A stretch of 7,666 nt of DNA from JBDTYT01 sp040005555 (lineage in GTDB: Bacteria > Actinomycetota > UBA4738 > HRBIN12). Each line of letters starts with the position of its first letter. The first letter of the stretch is position 1. A model generated the notes under the pieces. It had not been told where the DNA came from. It saw only the letters and a program-made list of their open reading frames with translations, and did not search any database. Of this stretch, positions 6,507 to 7,666 are shown piece after piece. The stretch spans positions 1-7,666 of the forward strand of contig JBDTYT010000079.1 of NCBI GenBank assembly GCA_040005555.1, given 5' to 3'. The position numbers were made by a program, and so were the translations under genes.

Positions 6507-6620
6507 CGAAGGGAGCAGCGAACATGCGCTCTCTGCACTTGCTCGGGGACCGGCGGCGAAGCCACCGAGTCCCGAGCCTGCCTCCCGCGGCAGGACGCGC
6601 GTGGGTTTCTGCTCCCTTCG
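6507..6620. other. Nested 114-nt inverted repeat with two inner hairpins: candidate structured RNA
   Basis: CGAAGGGAGCAG (6507-6518) pairs perfectly with 6609-6620. Inside it, after a 4x5 internal loop, CATGCGC (6523-6529) pairs with GCGCGTG (6597-6603) with one T-G wobble. An 11-base single-stranded stretch (6530-6540) leads to a long hairpin (6541-6577: GCTCGG/CCGAGC, GAC/GTC, CGG/CCG, GGC/GCC around a GAA loop, with a bulge on each side and one C-A mismatch), then a second hairpin (CTGCC/GGCAG, 6578-6593). The result is a closed three-way-junction fold. The strand is unclear: each strand gains one wobble pair and loses another. It begins 18 bases after the M15 gene and 61 bases beyond the HAD gene. 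No T-run follows and no flanking duplication is seen. I could not match it to a known RNA family. Confidence 0.55.
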
Positions 6621-6673
6621 CGGTGACCCGAAGGCCACGGTCCGATTCTCGCACGCTCGCCAACGCTTCGCGA

Positions 6674-6692
6674 ACCGACGTCAAGCGTCGGT
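6674..6692. terminator. Hairpin spanning the HAD stop codon between convergent genes
   Basis: ACCGACG (6674-6680) and CGTCGGT (6686-6692) form a perfect seven-pair stem over a five-base loop that contains the HAD stop codon. It lies between two convergent genes, where a two-way terminator is expected. No T-run follows on either strand, which is common in G+C-rich genomes but weakens the call. Confidence 0.4.
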
Positions 6693-7487
6693 GGAGCGCG
6701 GACTCGTTCGGGAACGAAGGAACACCCACACGAGGATCGCGGCTGCGGCGACGGCCGCCGTCACTCCGGCCGCGACCTGCGTTCGAGGATGCGTCGCGGT
6801 CGTCACGATGCGCGAGCGCAGCCTGACCGGACGGCGGAAATCGCGGATATCCCAGCCGCGAACCTCGGCTTCCTTCCGTAGCTCTTTGTCGGGGTTCACC
6901 GCGACGGGGTGCCCCACGGCCTCGAGCATGGGCAGGTCCGTCATGGAGTCCGAGTACGCGTACGAACCCTCGAGGTCCACACCGACGCGCTCGGCCATCT
7001 GCCGGATCGCCTCGGCCTTCTGAGCCCCGTACGCGTAGAACTCCAGCTCTCCCGTGTACTTCCCATCGACGATGGCCGCGCGCGTGGCGATGACACCGCT
7101 CACGCCGAAGTGTCGCGCGAGCGGACGGACGACCTCCTCAGGTGAGCTGCTCACGATGTAGATGCGGCGGCGCTCCTGACGGTGGAGCTCGATGAGGTCG
7201 AGGGCCTCCTGGTACACGAACGGATCGATGACGTCGATGATCACGTCGTGCACGAGCTGTTCGACCTCGGCCCGGTCCCAACCGCGCGTGAGCGCGAGCA
7301 TGCCCTCCTTCAGACGTTCCATCTTCTTCTCGTCGGCGCCGACCAGCAGGTAGACGAGCTGCGCGTAGGCTCCGCGCAGCAGCTGACCGCGCGAGACCAT
7401 GCCCGCCCGGTACATCGGCCGTGAGAGCGCGAGCGAGGACGACTTGGAGATGATCGTCTTGTCCAGATCGAAGAACGCCGCTTCCAT
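6681..7487 (-). CDS. HAD subfamily IB (SerB/CicA-like) phosphatase with C-terminal membrane anchor
   Basis: The protein has 268 residues from ATG 7487. All four HAD motifs are present: I, FFDLDKT (Asp7 nucleophile, Asp9); II, IVSSS (Ser113-115); III, Lys157 in GAQKAEA; IV, YSDSMTDLPML (Asp180 and Asp184). The cap, about residues 15-90, is helical, as in subfamily IB phosphatases related to phosphoserine phosphatase; the exact substrate cannot be read from sequence. Residues 216-226 are Arg-rich and 237-256 form one hydrophobic helix, followed by a short basic tail, so the enzyme is probably tail-anchored facing the cytoplasm. The -10 TACCAT lies seven bases before the ATG, giving a leaderless or nearly leaderless mRNA; GAGGA two bases before the ATG is too close for a normal ribosome site. 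The promoter is of the PafBC damage type. The selenocysteine tRNA is divergent upstream. Confidence 0.92.
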   Translation of the reverse strand: MEAAFFDLDKTIISKSSSLALSRPMYRAGMVSRGQLLRGAYAQLVYLLVGADEKKMERLKEGMLALTRGWDRAEVEQLVHDVIIDVIDPFVYQEALDLIELHRQERRRIYIVSSSPEEVVRPLARHFGVSGVIATRAAIVDGKYTGELEFYAYGAQKAEAIRQMAERVGVDLEGSYAYSDSMTDLPMLEAVGHPVAVNPDKELRKEAEVRGWDIRDFRRPVRLRSRIVTTATHPRTQVAAGVTAAVAAAAILVWVFLRSRTSPRSTDA

Positions 7488-7494
7488 ATCCTCA

Positions 7495-7516
7495 ATGGTA
7501 GAGGACGGGTCCGACA
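7495..7516 (-). promoter_or_regulatory. PafBC-type (RecA-independent) DNA-damage promoter
   Basis: On the minus strand TGTCGGAC (7516-7509), eight bases, TACCAT (7500-7495), then seven bases to the ATG at 7487. The spacing and key bases match tTGTCRGtg-N8-TAnnnT. It is identical to the site at 2307-2328 in 17 of 22 positions, including TGTC, GACCC and TCTACCAT; the differences lie at the R position and in the spacer. Confidence 0.7.
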
Positions 7517-7552
7517 GGAACCGGCCGTAGCCCGGCGGTGAGCGCTGGCCGC

Positions 7553-7558
7553 TATCCT
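7553..7558 (+). promoter_or_regulatory. -10 element (TATCCT) of the selenocysteine tRNA gene
   Basis: TATCCT fits TAnnnT and ends six bases before the first base of the tRNA, so transcription should begin at or within a base or two of the mature 5' end. No recognisable -35 was found at normal distance, and there is no damage-type box upstream. Confidence 0.5.
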
Positions 7559-7564
7559 CAGGGT

Positions 7565-7656
7565 GGAGGCGTCCGGGCGCCTGGTGGGCCCCCCGGTCTT
7601 CAACACCGGTGTGCGGGCGAAAGCTCGCAGGCGGGTTCGATTCCCGTCCGCCTCCG
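7565..7656 (+). tRNA. selC: tRNA-Sec (anticodon UCA)
   Basis: This tRNA reads UGA as selenocysteine with SelB. The anticodon stem CCGGT/ACCGG (7593-7597, 7605-7609) closes a seven-base loop with TCA at 7600-7602. The variable arm is long: seven pairs (7612-7618 with 7623-7629) and a GAAA loop. The D stem has six pairs (GGGC/GCCC and CC/GG around TGGT) with G7579 bulged. The T arm has a TTCGATT loop. The acceptor stem pairs GGAGGCG with CGCCTCC (7565-7571, 7649-7655); the eighth pair expected in bacteria is T7572/C7648, a mismatch, while C7648 can instead pair with G7630 to give 7+6. The discriminator is G7656, as expected for tRNA-Sec, and CCA is not encoded. The arm lengths and anticodon rule out an ordinary serine tRNA. 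Confidence 0.93.
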
Positions 7657-7666
7657 CGAGGCGTGA

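Noticed and set aside
6558..6582. GCCAC...GAGTC...GAG-CCTGCC resembling parts of a cobalamin riboswitch
   Set aside because: A base is missing from the B12-box-like segment, the spacing between the two parts is far too short, the other conserved blocks are absent, and it lies at the 3' side of genes and not before one.
6507..6620. The nested repeat as a miniature transposable element with 12-base terminal repeats
   Set aside because: No target-site duplication flanks it, and the inner compensating helices and hairpins fit an RNA fold better; a genome-wide copy search could reopen this.
6601..6625. Minus-strand GTCA...GAAGGGAGCAG resembling the SRP RNA apical domain
   Set aside because: The GGAA tetraloop with its closing pairs and the symmetric loop partner are not in place; the likeness arises because the 12-base inverted repeat contains AAGGGAGCAG on both strands.
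6638..6683. Read-through of the HAD stop TGA as selenocysteine, given the nearby tRNA-Sec
   Set aside because: The protein already has a complete fold and tail; the TGA sits in the loop of a short hairpin and not just 5' of a SECIS-like stem, and the extension is Arg-rich shadow sequence.
6524..6826. Plus-strand 100-codon open frame in the convergent gap
   Set aside because: It runs through the inverted repeat and into the HAD gene on the other strand, and its composition is typical of G+C-rich shadow frames.

Overview
The window is G+C-rich (about two thirds by eye), with short gene gaps, GTG starts, 4-base GTGA overlaps between coupled genes and several leaderless-looking starts. Together with a zinc-binding anti-sigma factor, an actinobacterial-style Tad pilus locus and two PafBC-type damage promoters, this points to an Actinomycetota chromosome, probably of a little-studied or uncultured lineage. 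The lineage is an inference.

Layout. Positions 1-1423 (minus strand) carry the start of a Tad/Flp pilus operon: a CpaE/TadZ-like MinD-family protein, then the N-terminus of the CpaF/TadA secretion ATPase, cut by the window edge. Positions 1680-2255 (plus) encode a DinB-superfamily four-helix protein with its His triad. Positions 2335-2586 (plus) encode an 83-residue helical protein of unknown function. Positions 2748-6488 (plus) form a tight three-gene operon: an ECF sigma factor; a 674-residue membrane anti-sigma factor with a zinc finger, one membrane helix and a large outside part that looks like RseB fused on; and a membrane-anchored protein ending in an M15 (VanY/CwlK-type) peptidoglycan peptidase. 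Positions 6489-6680 are a convergent gap holding a 114-nt nested inverted repeat that looks like a structured RNA, and a hairpin over the next gene's stop codon. Positions 6681-7487 (minus) encode a HAD subfamily IB phosphatase with a C-terminal membrane anchor. Positions 7565-7656 (plus) are a selenocysteine tRNA (anticodon UCA, long variable arm), so the organism probably makes selenoproteins.

How the parts work together. The sigma/anti-sigma/peptidase operon reads as a cell-envelope stress circuit in which the sensor is part of the anti-sigma factor and a wall hydrolase is co-expressed. Separately, the 83-aa gene and the HAD gene, about 5 kb apart on opposite strands, each start right after a near-identical site, TGTCRGAC-N8-TACCAT. 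This matches the PafBC (RecA-independent) DNA-damage promoter consensus and suggests a small damage-inducible regulon containing two genes not usually linked to DNA repair.
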